Positions 1 to 6,829 of a stretch of DNA of 8,923 nt are shown here, piece by piece. Below the pieces are notes generated by a model, which was given only the letters and a program-made list of their open reading frames with translations, did not search any database and was not told where the DNA came from. The translations under genes were made by a program, and so were the position numbers. How positions within the stretch are numbered: the stretch's first letter is position 1; the number at the start of each line of letters is the position of its first letter. This DNA is from Bacillota bacterium. Its GTDB lineage: Bacteria > Bacillota > Clostridia > Lachnospirales > Lachnospiraceae. The stretch spans positions 1 to 8,923 of the forward strand of contig JAEWPN010000149.1 in assembly GCA_023399455.1 (NCBI GenBank), read 5' to 3'.

Positions 1-35
1 AGTTTGAAATCGCCATTTCTAATAGTAAATTCCAT
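1..35 (-). CDS. possible start of a further gene, cut off by the window edge
   Basis: An ATG at 35 on the minus strand opens a frame with no stop up to the window edge; it reads MEFTIRNGDFK. It lies 22 bases after the stop of the luxC-like gene, in the same direction, so it would be the fifth gene of the acyl-activation operon. A GGGTAG stretch 5 bases upstream of the ATG is a weak ribosome binding site, and a GAGAG lies further away. Eleven residues are too few to identify a family; the FTIRN opening resembles many GNAT acetyltransferases, but that is only an impression. It could equally be a chance open frame. Confidence 0.35.
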   Translation of the reverse strand, partial: MEFTIRNGDFK

Positions 36-57
36 AATTTCTACCCGATAACTCTCT

Positions 58-1260
58 TTACTTATCATACTTTATTTTTCTAATCATACTTTCAATTAAA
101 TCAATTCCGTCCCATGTGAGCGAAAAATTCAAAGCATGCCCAAAGTCCACAATACGGTCTATGCCGGGGACTTGATTCTCTACCAATAGGCCGGCGATCT
201 TCTCATGTGAGAATCCAAGGCAAGACAATGTCTGGCATCTGCTGGTAATGATAGGCAGCGCTTCCTCTGCCTTCTCAACATTGATTTCAATAAAAAAGCC
301 GCCGGGAACTGTATATTCCCATGCTTCCTGCATTAAATGAGGAAGTTCAACCCGTACAATCAGATTATCGTCAGCAATAATTTTTACATCAGGCACATTC
401 GCCGCCAGACAAAATGATGTCTCCCACTTTTTTACTGCAAGTGCCGGTTCGAGATGATACCTGTTTCTGGTAAATGTACCTACCTCATACCAGAATCTTT
501 CTTTTGCTTCCCGAATGTCTTCCTGATTTCCTACCCAGCATATAATTCTAGGCGAGGAACACGCATTTTGATCATACAGAAAAGTATCGTTGTAAAATTC
601 TCTTGCGATGTCTCCGGCTTCTTCCATTTTCTGGAATATTGCTGCATCTATCATTGCCATAGAACTACGATCGGGGAAAGATAATTCTAAGGCTGTTGGC
701 GGCAGAGGAGATTTTCTGATTTCATTTATTGTTCCATCACCTCCCCAGACAATACGTAAATCGCACAGCTGTGACATTTTATCCGTTATCTCTTTATCAT
801 GCTCATAACCACAAATTACCATGCGATGCTTCATTTCGGGAAACTCATTCAAGGTTTTTTTCAAGCCGCTGATAATCAAATCTGTTTGTGCAGATCTTTT
901 TGATGACAAGCGTACAACAACATTGTTTCCGGAAAGCAGCGCCGCAGCCATACTATAGGCGAACATAACGGGTACATTGGACGGAGCAAAATGCAGCGTT
1001 GTCCCGCGTCCGAGAGTGGCTTTCAATCTATCTCCATATTGTTCTTTGTATTGCAGGATGCCTTTTTTTCTGCACCAGAACCCGAAAGTCATCACATCGG
1101 AAAAAGACCTTGCATCTTTATTATTTCTAATACATTTTGAAAGGCAATCAAAGAAACAAATGATTTCATCTGAAAAAGGTGGCTTTGGCTTTTGGTTTCT
1201 GATATCCAATAATATATCCTGTGTTCCAAGCATGAACTTTATATTTCCAAAATCATTCAT
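58..1260 (-). CDS. luxC: LuxC-type acyl-CoA/acyl-protein reductase (aldehyde-forming)
   Basis: A member of the LuxC acyl reductase family (aldehyde dehydrogenase fold), which reduces an acyl group with NADPH, through a cysteine thioester, to an aldehyde. Numbered from the upstream GTG, motifs are HFAPSNVP (93-100), VWGGDG (174-179), the nucleophile region DQNACSSP (233-240) with Cys237, and the family C-terminal block from DRIVDFGHAL (371-380) to WDGIDLIESM (386-395). At about 400 residues it is shorter than the roughly 480 of luminous Vibrio LuxC but keeps the core. Two starts are possible: GTG at 1269, 4 bases after an AAGGGGGTG ribosome binding site, or ATG at 1260, 13 bases after it. I chose the ATG because of the start codon, but the spacing favours the GTG. 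Either overlaps the end of the luxE-like gene (8 or 17 bases), implying translational coupling. No luciferase is seen, so the aldehyde serves another purpose. Family assignment is firm; the acyl substrate is unknown. Confidence 0.9.
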   Translation of the reverse strand: MNDFGNIKFMLGTQDILLDIRNQKPKPPFSDEIICFFDCLSKCIRNNKDARSFSDVMTFGFWCRKKGILQYKEQYGDRLKATLGRGTTLHFAPSNVPVMFAYSMAAALLSGNNVVVRLSSKRSAQTDLIISGLKKTLNEFPEMKHRMVICGYEHDKEITDKMSQLCDLRIVWGGDGTINEIRKSPLPPTALELSFPDRSSMAMIDAAIFQKMEEAGDIAREFYNDTFLYDQNACSSPRIICWVGNQEDIREAKERFWYEVGTFTRNRYHLEPALAVKKWETSFCLAANVPDVKIIADDNLIVRVELPHLMQEAWEYTVPGGFFIEINVEKAEEALPIITSRCQTLSCLGFSHEKIAGLLVENQVPGIDRIVDFGHALNFSLTWDGIDLIESMIRKIKYDK

Positions 1261-2326
1261 ATGTATCACTGCACCCCCTTATCTCAGCTCTTTTAAGCCT
1301 CCCAAACACTTCAAAATATACACCTTTCCGGCCGCAGGGGCAATCGTCTTCCCCTAGCAGCATTCCTTCATCTTCTGTTAAAATATTGTGTCCGGGGTAA
1401 CTTAAGGGCAATAACGACATTACCTGGATAATCCCTTTTTCGTTCTTCTCACAAACTGTAAAATCCAAAGGTCTTCGTATTAACATTCCAGAATAATCCG
1501 AACAGTGGAGGTGCCCAAATTCACATTCCATAAATATGCTTCCTGTCTGCTCTGCCATTCCATAATAATCATAGACGCGTACAAGGCCGCCGGTTTCTTT
1601 TAATCCGTTCCGGAAAGTGCTTTTAGTTATATTCAGGTCTTGCATTTTCTTCCACCCGCCGCCATGGATAAGAAGCCCGTTACTCATATCGATAAATTCA
1701 TTTCTCTCCTTTAATTCCAAATATAAATATTTCCATATCATGTATGTAAAACCAAAAATGATAAAATCATTTTTCCCGTTCTTCTCCACGAATTCCTTCA
1801 CAGCCTCGAGATTTAATGACATATCATCATTCAGCGCATATGTTTTATGGCTTGCGAACAACGAAAAGCCCACTATTCCTGCAGCCCTGGCAGAATATTG
1901 CGCTTGCTTTCTTATGGTGGCAGAACTGTCAAGAACAAGCATCGGAAGTCTCTTCTTTCCGGTAAAATCACTTACTATAGCCGCCAAAGCCTTTTGCTGA
2001 AGAGTTCTTGTCTCTCCGTCCAGTATGATTTGAGACTTTTGCATACCGGTAGTACCTGACGAAGTAATTGTTTTAATCTCATCACTGTTTCCGCAGCTGC
2101 ATAATCGCATTCTTTTAAAAAGACCAACCGGAAGAAACGGCAAATCCTTATAATGAGAAACTTTATTTTCCTCATAGCCACAAGCTTCTAAAATATTATC
2201 ATATGGAGTACATCTTTCTTTGTGATATTCCGTCAGATACCTTAGATTTTCAGTCAGAAATATATCCTTTTTTTCCTTTTCAAGCTTATATGGGCTTTCC
2301 ATAAAATTCAAATCTATGATGGACAT
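1253..2326 (-). CDS. luxE: LuxE-type acyl-protein synthetase (LuxE/PaaK family)
   Basis: Belongs to the LuxE group of adenylate-forming enzymes. In luminous bacteria LuxE activates a fatty acid with ATP, takes the acyl group on a cysteine near its C-terminus, and passes it to LuxC. Visible here: an SSGTTG ATP-binding loop at 89-94, HGGGWKK at 221-227, an adenylate-binding stretch DYYGMAEQTGSIF at 253-265, a CPCGRKG motif at 329-335, and a C-terminal FGRLKRAEIRGC ending in Cys352, five residues from the end. That cysteine is placed like the acyl-accepting cysteine reported for Vibrio LuxE. Length, 357 residues, is close to the usual 370-380. The start ATG follows AAGGAGA at 7 bases. It lies 15 bases after the ligase gene and overlaps luxC, as expected for enzymes acting as a complex. 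In non-luminous bacteria LuxE-like proteins also occur in saccharide and secondary-metabolite loci, so the acceptor and acid may differ from the classical case. Confidence 0.88.
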   Translation of the reverse strand: MSIIDLNFMESPYKLEKEKKDIFLTENLRYLTEYHKERCTPYDNILEACGYEENKVSHYKDLPFLPVGLFKRMRLCSCGNSDEIKTITSSGTTGMQKSQIILDGETRTLQQKALAAIVSDFTGKKRLPMLVLDSSATIRKQAQYSARAAGIVGFSLFASHKTYALNDDMSLNLEAVKEFVEKNGKNDFIIFGFTYMIWKYLYLELKERNEFIDMSNGLLIHGGGWKKMQDLNITKSTFRNGLKETGGLVRVYDYYGMAEQTGSIFMECEFGHLHCSDYSGMLIRRPLDFTVCEKNEKGIIQVMSLLPLSYPGHNILTEDEGMLLGEDDCPCGRKGVYFEVFGRLKRAEIRGCSDTYE

Positions 2327-2341
2327 TTTTTTCTCCTTAAA

Positions 2342-3757
2342 TCAGTTTTTTAATTCCAGCCCGGAGTATAGCTTTTTTCCTGCGTTGTTTTTAGGAATTT
2401 CTTCTATATAATGGCTGGTAAACGCCTTGCGGCTGATATGCAGCACTTCCGAAAGCCAGCTGCAGACCTGCTCGTTTATCTGACTGTCAGTCGTATATAT
2501 ATGAAGTTCATCATCGCATCCGGTACACGCGAATTCCGCTCCTTCATACTTATTTATCAGAAGTTGTTCACACTCATCAAGTCCAATACGAACTCCGTAT
2601 ATTTTTATAAAGCGTTTCTTCCTGCCAGCAATATAATAATATCCATCTTCATCTTTTCGGGCCATGTCACCGGTTTCGAGAACACCATTGTTTTCGTCTC
2701 CGTTTATAAGATCTTTCCTGCACTGCGCATATCCAAGTGATACATTGCTTCCCATATATATAAGTTCCCCTACCGTATCCGGCTTATCGATATAATTGCC
2801 GTCCGGTGCCTTAATCAGAAACCTTCCTCCCGGAATTGGAATTCCTATACTTCCTATTTTATCCAGACATCTTTCTTCAGGGAGATAACTCATGCGGGCC
2901 GTAGCTTCTGTCTGTCCATACATAATATAAAAACGCTTTCCTTTTTCTTTTGCCCATACGGCAAATTCCTTTTGCATTGCACTGGAAAGCTTCCCCCCTG
3001 CCTGAGTAAAATACCGAATGGAAGTGAGATCCTGATTCATAATTTTGATTTTTTTCAGTAACTCATAAGTATAGGGTACACCGGAAAAGCTTGTTGCTTT
3101 TTTTTCCTTCACAAAGTCCCAGAATTCCTGCTGCACTACACTCTTTTCAGTAAGAAGAATACTTCCTCCGGAAATAAGGTGACTATTTATTACAGATAAT
3201 CCGTAAGTATAATTCATTGGCAGGGAAGTGACAGGCCGTTCCTCGGGGGATAGCTGAAGATAATCTGCTATGGCCTGTGCATTTGAGACTAAGTTATCCC
3301 TGCTCAAGCGAACCAGCTTCGGATTACCCATGCTTCCGGATGTGGTAAGTAATAGGCTTAGTTCATCGCTCATATCCGGCGCTTCATTCCCTGTTGAAAA
3401 AAGCTCATATCCCTGTGCTTCATAGATCAGTTCCTTAAACATACCTGTAATTTTGTGCCGCAGCTGTGTTGGTATCCAAAAATATGAGGGCTGGTATATT
3501 TCAACAAGAGTTTCTAAAAATTGTTGTTCCAGATTTTTATCGAGAAGCAGCGCGACATGATGGTTTTCAAGGCAACCCAGATAACCTATTACAGAACCGG
3601 GCATATTTTTACAAAAGCAGAAAATCAAAGCTCTTCCTTTTATTCTGTTCCCGAATTCCTTGACATATCCGTTTAATTCTCCGTAGGTAATCGATGTTCC
3701 TGAATCATCTACCAGTGCCGCCTCCCCCGCCGGATTCTTATCAATCGAAAAGATCAT
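2342..3757 (-). CDS. AMP-dependent acyl ligase (ANL superfamily), probably loading an acyl carrier protein
   Basis: An adenylate-forming ligase of 471 residues that should activate a carboxylic acid with ATP and transfer it to a thiol. Core motifs run in the usual order: TTSGSMGNPK (138-147, phosphate loop), MNYTYGLSVI (181-190), MYGQTEATAR (279-288), ETGD (361-364), the hinge GRKKRFIKIYGVRI (378-391), and PKNNAGK (455-461) with the catalytic lysine Lys461. It is shorter than stand-alone acyl-CoA synthetases (about 520-560), similar in size to NRPS-type or acyl-ACP ligase modules. The start ATG is preceded by GGGGAGG, which lies inside the last codons of the carrier-protein gene; the two genes are only 3 bases apart. 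That pairing suggests the acceptor is the adjacent carrier protein rather than free CoA (inference). The acid or amino acid recognised cannot be read reliably from the sequence; I see no obvious aspartate anchor typical of alpha-amino-acid-activating domains but could not align it. Confidence 0.88.
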   Translation of the reverse strand: MIFSIDKNPAGEAALVDDSGTSITYGELNGYVKEFGNRIKGRALIFCFCKNMPGSVIGYLGCLENHHVALLLDKNLEQQFLETLVEIYQPSYFWIPTQLRHKITGMFKELIYEAQGYELFSTGNEAPDMSDELSLLLTTSGSMGNPKLVRLSRDNLVSNAQAIADYLQLSPEERPVTSLPMNYTYGLSVINSHLISGGSILLTEKSVVQQEFWDFVKEKKATSFSGVPYTYELLKKIKIMNQDLTSIRYFTQAGGKLSSAMQKEFAVWAKEKGKRFYIMYGQTEATARMSYLPEERCLDKIGSIGIPIPGGRFLIKAPDGNYIDKPDTVGELIYMGSNVSLGYAQCRKDLINGDENNGVLETGDMARKDEDGYYYIAGRKKRFIKIYGVRIGLDECEQLLINKYEGAEFACTGCDDELHIYTTDSQINEQVCSWLSEVLHISRKAFTSHYIEEIPKNNAGKKLYSGLELKN

Positions 3758-3760
3758 TTC

Positions 3761-4009
3761 TTACCTCCCCATATCAACTCCCAGCTTTTCCAAAATCGTT
3801 ATTCCCAAGCTATACTTTCCGAATGAAGTAATATCCAGAGTATCAAACATTACATCAAACTTTTCCTCCAATTCCGCCACCATTTCAACATGCGTGATAG
3901 AATCCCATCTGGGGAAGCGGTTATATACTAAGATCTCATCATTTAGCTGACTATCATCTGCTCCCAGATTGCTTTTTACAATCCTGTTATACTTTTCTAA
4001 ATTCGTCAT
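3761..4009 (-). CDS. acyl carrier protein with phosphopantetheine attachment site
   Basis: A small acidic carrier protein of 82 residues. The attachment motif WDSITH (35-40) has Ser37, to which a phosphopantetheine arm would be added by a holo-ACP synthase encoded elsewhere. Around it lie a helical N-terminus and an acidic second helix (HVEMVAELEEKF, 40-51), as in acyl and peptidyl carrier proteins. WDSI differs from the DSLD/DSLT typical of housekeeping fatty-acid ACP, which fits a specialised carrier. It is the first gene of the operon with the ligase, LuxE and LuxC; the start ATG follows GAGGT at 9 bases. It probably carries the acyl group that the ligase activates and that later steps dehydrate or reduce. 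The adjacent FabZ-like gene, transcribed the other way, may also use it. Confidence 0.88.
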   Translation of the reverse strand: MTNLEKYNRIVKSNLGADDSQLNDEILVYNRFPRWDSITHVEMVAELEEKFDVMFDTLDITSFGKYSLGITILEKLGVDMGR

Positions 4010-4044
4010 TCTTATTTACCTCACATTTTTTTACCTGAAATATC

Positions 4045-4075
4045 ATTCTACTCTTTCTTTTCTCCCGTAAATCAA
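4045..4075 (-). promoter_or_regulatory. candidate sigma-A-type promoter for the carrier protein-ligase-luxE-luxC operon
   Basis: On the minus strand a TTGATT (4075-4070) and a TAGAAT (4050-4045) resemble -35 and -10 boxes and lie 36 bases upstream of the carrier-protein ATG. The spacer of 19 bases is longer than the preferred 17, so this is only a candidate. A second TAGAAT at 4083-4078 has no matching -35 box. Confidence 0.3.
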
Positions 4076-4093
4076 TTATTCTATAAACATACT

Positions 4094-4161
4094 GGGGTTG
4101 CGGGAGCACATAATGCGTAACAATCCGCAGGTATCAGAGGGCAAAATACACTTTTAACCCC
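4094..4161 (+). promoter_or_regulatory. possible structured leader of the fabZ-like gene (three-way junction fold)
   Basis: The plus-strand transcript ahead of the fabZ-like gene could fold with an outer stem GGGGTT (4094-4099) to AACCCC (4156-4161). Inside it would be a second stem GCGGG (4100-4104) to TCCGC (4124-4128, one G-U pair) stacked directly on the first, and a third GTAT (4131-4134) to ATAC (4146-4149). Together they would make a three-way junction ending 29 bases before the start codon. The stems are short and I do not recognise a known riboswitch class. It may be chance, or part of an operator between the divergent genes. Confidence 0.25.
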
Positions 4162-4190
4162 GACATCATAGTATAAGGGAGACTGTCAAC

Positions 4191-4619
4191 ATGCCATTAA
4201 GCCAAACACAAATAAAAGAAATCCTGCCTCACAGATCCCCCCTGCTTCTGTTGGATTCGGTATCTGAACTCATTCCGGGAATATCTATCGTATCTTCCGT
4301 TACCATAAATCCCAAGTGGGATATTTTCTCCGGGCATTTTCCGGATTATCCGGTCTTACCCGGAATTTATATTACCGAATGCATGTCACAGGCTGCCGCC
4401 CTTATGCTTCTATCGATTCCGGAGCGGAATGGCAAGCTTCCTCTTCTGTTTCAATTGCAGCAGATACGTTTTTTACATTCCGTATTCCCGGGCGACGTTA
4501 TGGAATTAAAAGCATCATTAAAATGTGAACTCGGGAGCGAAATGTATGATTGCAAAGTATCTTCCTACGTTAATGGTAAAAAAGTTGCCTATGGAATAGT
4601 TACAATGGTGCTAAAATAA
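4191..4619 (+). CDS. fabZ: FabZ-like 3-hydroxyacyl-ACP dehydratase (hotdog fold)
   Basis: Hotdog-fold dehydratase that removes water from 3-hydroxyacyl groups on a carrier protein to give trans-2-enoyl groups. The family opening LPHRSPLLLLD is at 12-22. The catalytic region GHFPDYPVLPG (48-58) with His49 is followed by ITECMSQAA (61-69) with Glu63, so both catalytic residues are present. Length, 142 residues, matches FabZ (about 140-150). The start ATG is 8 bases after AAGGGAG. It is the only plus-strand gene in the window, divergent from the carrier-protein operon and alone before a terminator, not inside a fatty-acid synthesis operon. The departures I see from the FabZ sequences I remember (for example NPKWDIFSGHF in place of the usual NEPFFQGHF-like stretch, and ECMSQ for EAMAQ) suggest a dedicated paralogue working with the neighbouring carrier protein, which is inference. 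A FabA/FabZ-like domain from a polyketide-type locus is an alternative reading. Confidence 0.85.
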   Translation: MPLSQTQIKEILPHRSPLLLLDSVSELIPGISIVSSVTINPKWDIFSGHFPDYPVLPGIYITECMSQAAALMLLSIPERNGKLPLLFQLQQIRFLHSVFPGDVMELKASLKCELGSEMYDCKVSSYVNGKKVAYGIVTMVLK

Positions 4620-4652
4620 TTTCATTCCTGTAACAGCCAAAAAATATAGACA

Positions 4653-4684
4653 GCCGATTTCCCTCAGAAATCGGCCGTTTTAAT
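4653..4684. terminator. intrinsic terminator shared by the convergent fabZ-like and lactonase genes
   Basis: A perfect 8-base-pair stem, GCCGATTT (4653-4660) to AAATCGGC (4668-4675), with a 7-base loop, followed on the plus strand by CGTTTTAATTT. It lies 33 bases after the fabZ-like stop. On the minus strand it begins just after the lactonase stop, and a run of six T's (ATATTTTTT) appears about 8 bases beyond the stem, so it can probably work in both directions. It marks the boundary between the two operons. Confidence 0.8.
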
Positions 4685-5485
4685 TTATTCGTAATACTTT
4701 GGTGCAAGATCCAATGTCTGGAAAAACTCGTCATCATGCGCAAAAAATACTTTTGCATCATATTTTTTCTGAAGTTTACGTACTTTCTCAATCGATTTGA
4801 AAAATGCAACGGAGTCGTACAAAAGGCCGGAAGCCTTAGCCGGCGGTCCATAAATCTCGCTCGTATAAATGCAGTCCTGCGGAAGGATAATCGTTCCGCC
4901 TTCCAAGTGAACGACCAGACCTAAAAGTCCTTCCGTGTGTCCGGGCAGATTCAGTACCTCGATTCCCGGTGCAATTTCAAAATCTTCTGTTACCAGATGA
5001 TATTGCTTTACAGATCTTTCCAAATCACCTTTGATATATCCTCCATGAGTTTCCGGATCGGGATTCATATGTACTGCTGCCAGAGCATTCAGATAGTCTG
5101 CTTTTGGTACATAGATGTCCGCATGCGGAAATAACTGAAGATTTCCTGCATGATCAAGATGCATATGAGACAGGATAACCGTTTTGATTTCTTCCGGCTT
5201 AACACCGCATAATGCCAACTGGTTTTCCAGTCTTTCTTCTTCCGTCTGATGTAACGGATAAATTTCCTGCATGATATTCTGCCAGTATCCTTTCATTGCA
5301 TCAGGATTGCTGCCGGTATCATATAAGATGTATCCGTCGCCCGTATCGATGAGAAACGCCATAACAGGAAGCTTAATCCACTTATTCTGTACATGAGGAT
5401 TTGATCTGGTTCCCGATGTGCTGCAGGCAACAATCGCATTTTTGTCTGTTTCAAGATAACCTGTGTTAAGAACGTATAACTTCAT
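4685..5485 (-). CDS. metallo-beta-lactamase-fold lactonase (AiiA/AttM type), candidate gamma-butyrolactonase
   Basis: A dinuclear-metal hydrolase related to N-acyl-homoserine lactonases. Numbered from the ATG at 5485 (266 residues), the metal ligands are SHMHLDH (106-112: His107, His109, Asp111, His112), His183 in LPGHTEG, Asp204 in PQDCIYT, and His250 in FFAHDDE. Tyr207 matches the tyrosine that helps AiiA bind the lactone. Length and the C-terminal FFAHDDE...PKYYE resemble AiiA (about 250). A GTG at 5506 in the same frame would add 7 residues, but the strong AAAGGAGG lies between that GTG and the ATG, 5 bases before the latter, so the ATG is the start. No signal peptide; cytoplasmic. It is the last gene of the 4-hydroxybutyrate operon, 39 bases after the CoA-transferase. 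Agrobacterium BlcC/AttM, of the same family, hydrolyses gamma-butyrolactone to 4-hydroxybutyrate, the substrate of that CoA-transferase. This activity is inferred here; quorum-signal cleavage or another ester is possible. Confidence 0.88.
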   Translation of the reverse strand: MKLYVLNTGYLETDKNAIVACSTSGTRSNPHVQNKWIKLPVMAFLIDTGDGYILYDTGSNPDAMKGYWQNIMQEIYPLHQTEEERLENQLALCGVKPEEIKTVILSHMHLDHAGNLQLFPHADIYVPKADYLNALAAVHMNPDPETHGGYIKGDLERSVKQYHLVTEDFEIAPGIEVLNLPGHTEGLLGLVVHLEGGTIILPQDCIYTSEIYGPPAKASGLLYDSVAFFKSIEKVRKLQKKYDAKVFFAHDDEFFQTLDLAPKYYE

Positions 5486-5490
5486 TTTTT

Positions 5491-5498
5491 CCTCCTTT
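5491..5498 (-). promoter_or_regulatory. ribosome binding site that fixes the lactonase start
   Basis: AAAGGAGG on the minus strand, 5 bases before the ATG at 5485. Because it lies inside the possible N-terminal extension from the GTG at 5506, it argues that the shorter form is the real protein. Confidence 0.85.
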
Positions 5499-5524
5499 TT
5501 CCGCACAATAGTGCTAAAAGATAA

Positions 5525-6829
5525 TTAGTATTCACAATGGAAGCGCTTTGTAAATTCTTCTATAAGCCCACCCTGGAATTGCGGCGCCGCGATAGCAATA
5601 AGCTGACGGGCGCGCTCTTTCAGTGTCTGCCCTTGAAGCTGAGCGATTCCATATTCCGTGACCACATAATTGACATCACAGCGAGAGGTTGTAACTGTAG
5701 CTCCCTCCGCCAGAAACGGTACGATTTTTGATATAGTTCCCTTTGCTGCAGTTGCAGGCATAGCCATTATTGTTCGTCCGCCCTTTGACATATTTGCACC
5801 GCGTACAAAATCTATCTGTCCGCCTATTCCTGAAATCTGCTTTAAGCCTATTGATTCCGAACAAACCTGCCCCATCAGATCAACCTCAACACAGGAATTT
5901 ATGGAAACAACATTGTCATTCTGGCAAATAATTCTGGGATCATTTACAACATCTACAGGTAAGAGTTTGACCGTCGGATTATTTCTCACATAGTCATACA
6001 GCTTATTTGTTCCCATAAGAAATGTCATGACACATTGCCCTTTATCAATTTGTTTCATTTTGTTTGTAATGACTCCCGCATTTATTAATTCTACAACACC
6101 ATCGGAAATCATTTCAGAGTGGATACCCAAGTCCTTTTTTTCTTTCAAAAATAGCAGAACCGCATCCGGAATTGCTCCTATTCCCAACTGGAGACAATCT
6201 CCGTCCTTTACCAGAGAAGCAATATTTTCACCTATTTTTTTCTCCGCATCACCTATCCTGGGAGGATTAAGTTGAATTACATCTGTGTCCTCGGCAACAA
6301 TATAGTCCAGTTCACTAATATGTATGAAATTATCTCCCAGTATTCTCGGCATATTCCGATTGATCTGTGCTATTCTCATCCCGGCTGATTCCGCACAGGG
6401 CTTTGTGTAGTCGCAGGATATCCCATAGGAACAATAACCATGCTCATCCGGTTCACTTACCTGAAATAAAATGACATCTGCACGCAGTTTGCCTTTCAGC
6501 AAACCGGGAATCTGTGAGAAGAAAATCGGTGTAAAGTCACCGCGCCCTTCTTCCACTGCTGCTCTGGTAGTACCTCCCAGGAAAAGTCCGTTATGCCTAA
6601 AACGATCTTTCATCTCCGGCGCACAATAGCTTGCTTTTCCCATAGCTACCATATGCACGACTTCGATGTCCCTGAAGTCATATTTTTCTGCGTTAGCCAC
6701 CATTGCATCCGTAAGAATTACAGGTTCACCGCATGCATGCGCCACTACAACGCGATCACCAGATTTTATATGAGACACAGCCTCATCTGCCGAACAAATC
6801 TTATCGGCATATTTTTCTTTCCAGTTCAT
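5525..6829 (-). CDS. abfT: 4-hydroxybutyrate CoA-transferase
   Basis: Class I CoA-transferase of the acetyl-CoA hydrolase/transferase family (AbfT/Cat2), which moves CoA from acetyl-CoA or butyryl-CoA to 4-hydroxybutyrate. The oxyanion loop GIGAIPDAVL (216-225) is followed by IHSEMISDG (236-244), where Glu239 is in the position of the catalytic glutamate (Glu238 in the C. aminobutyricum enzyme). GIGGQIDFVRGA (334-345) and the C-terminal YGIAQLQGQTLKERARQL (393-410) are further family blocks. At 434 residues it is full length. The start overlaps the stop of the upstream cysteine-rich gene (ATGA) and follows GAGGAAA at 5 bases. It shares an operon with the dehydratase that consumes its product, which supports 4-hydroxybutyrate rather than acetate or succinate as substrate. 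Related transferases for butyrate are the main alternative. Confidence 0.93.
   Translation of the reverse strand: MNWKEKYADKICSADEAVSHIKSGDRVVVAHACGEPVILTDAMVANAEKYDFRDIEVVHMVAMGKASYCAPEMKDRFRHNGLFLGGTTRAAVEEGRGDFTPIFFSQIPGLLKGKLRADVILFQVSEPDEHGYCSYGISCDYTKPCAESAGMRIAQINRNMPRILGDNFIHISELDYIVAEDTDVIQLNPPRIGDAEKKIGENIASLVKDGDCLQLGIGAIPDAVLLFLKEKKDLGIHSEMISDGVVELINAGVITNKMKQIDKGQCVMTFLMGTNKLYDYVRNNPTVKLLPVDVVNDPRIICQNDNVVSINSCVEVDLMGQVCSESIGLKQISGIGGQIDFVRGANMSKGGRTIMAMPATAAKGTISKIVPFLAEGATVTTSRCDVNYVVTEYGIAQLQGQTLKERARQLIAIAAPQFQGGLIEEFTKRFHCEY

Noticed and set aside
977..1357. A 126-residue plus-strand open frame across the luxC-luxE junction
   Set aside because: It is antisense to two genes with recognised motifs and lacks a good ribosome binding site.
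1617..2000. A 127-residue plus-strand open frame
   Set aside because: It is antisense to the LuxE-like coding region, which has clear family motifs; it is most likely a shadow frame.
58..4009. A bioluminescence (lux) operon
   Set aside because: Only LuxC- and LuxE-type proteins are present; there are no luciferase subunits and no LuxD, and luciferase needs oxygen, which does not fit the anaerobic enzyme set next door.
4149..4177. A TATAAG box at 4172-4177 as the -10 of the fabZ-like promoter
   Set aside because: It overlaps the ribosome binding site and would start the transcript within a few bases of the start codon; there is also no matching -35 box.
4169..4189. A TTGACA-type promoter on the minus strand for the carrier-protein operon
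   Set aside because: A perfect TTGACA lies at 4189-4184 of the minus strand, but the nearest TATGAT is only 13 bases away, too close for a normal promoter.
4685..5485. A quorum-quenching acyl-homoserine lactonase as the main call
   Set aside because: The fold and metal ligands fit, but the operon context points to 4-hydroxybutyrate metabolism; a signal-degrading role cannot be supported from sequence alone.
5503..5514. GCAC-AATA-GTGC inverted repeat between the CoA-transferase and lactonase genes
   Set aside because: A 4-base-pair stem is too weak for a terminator, no T-run follows it, and the operon appears to continue through it.
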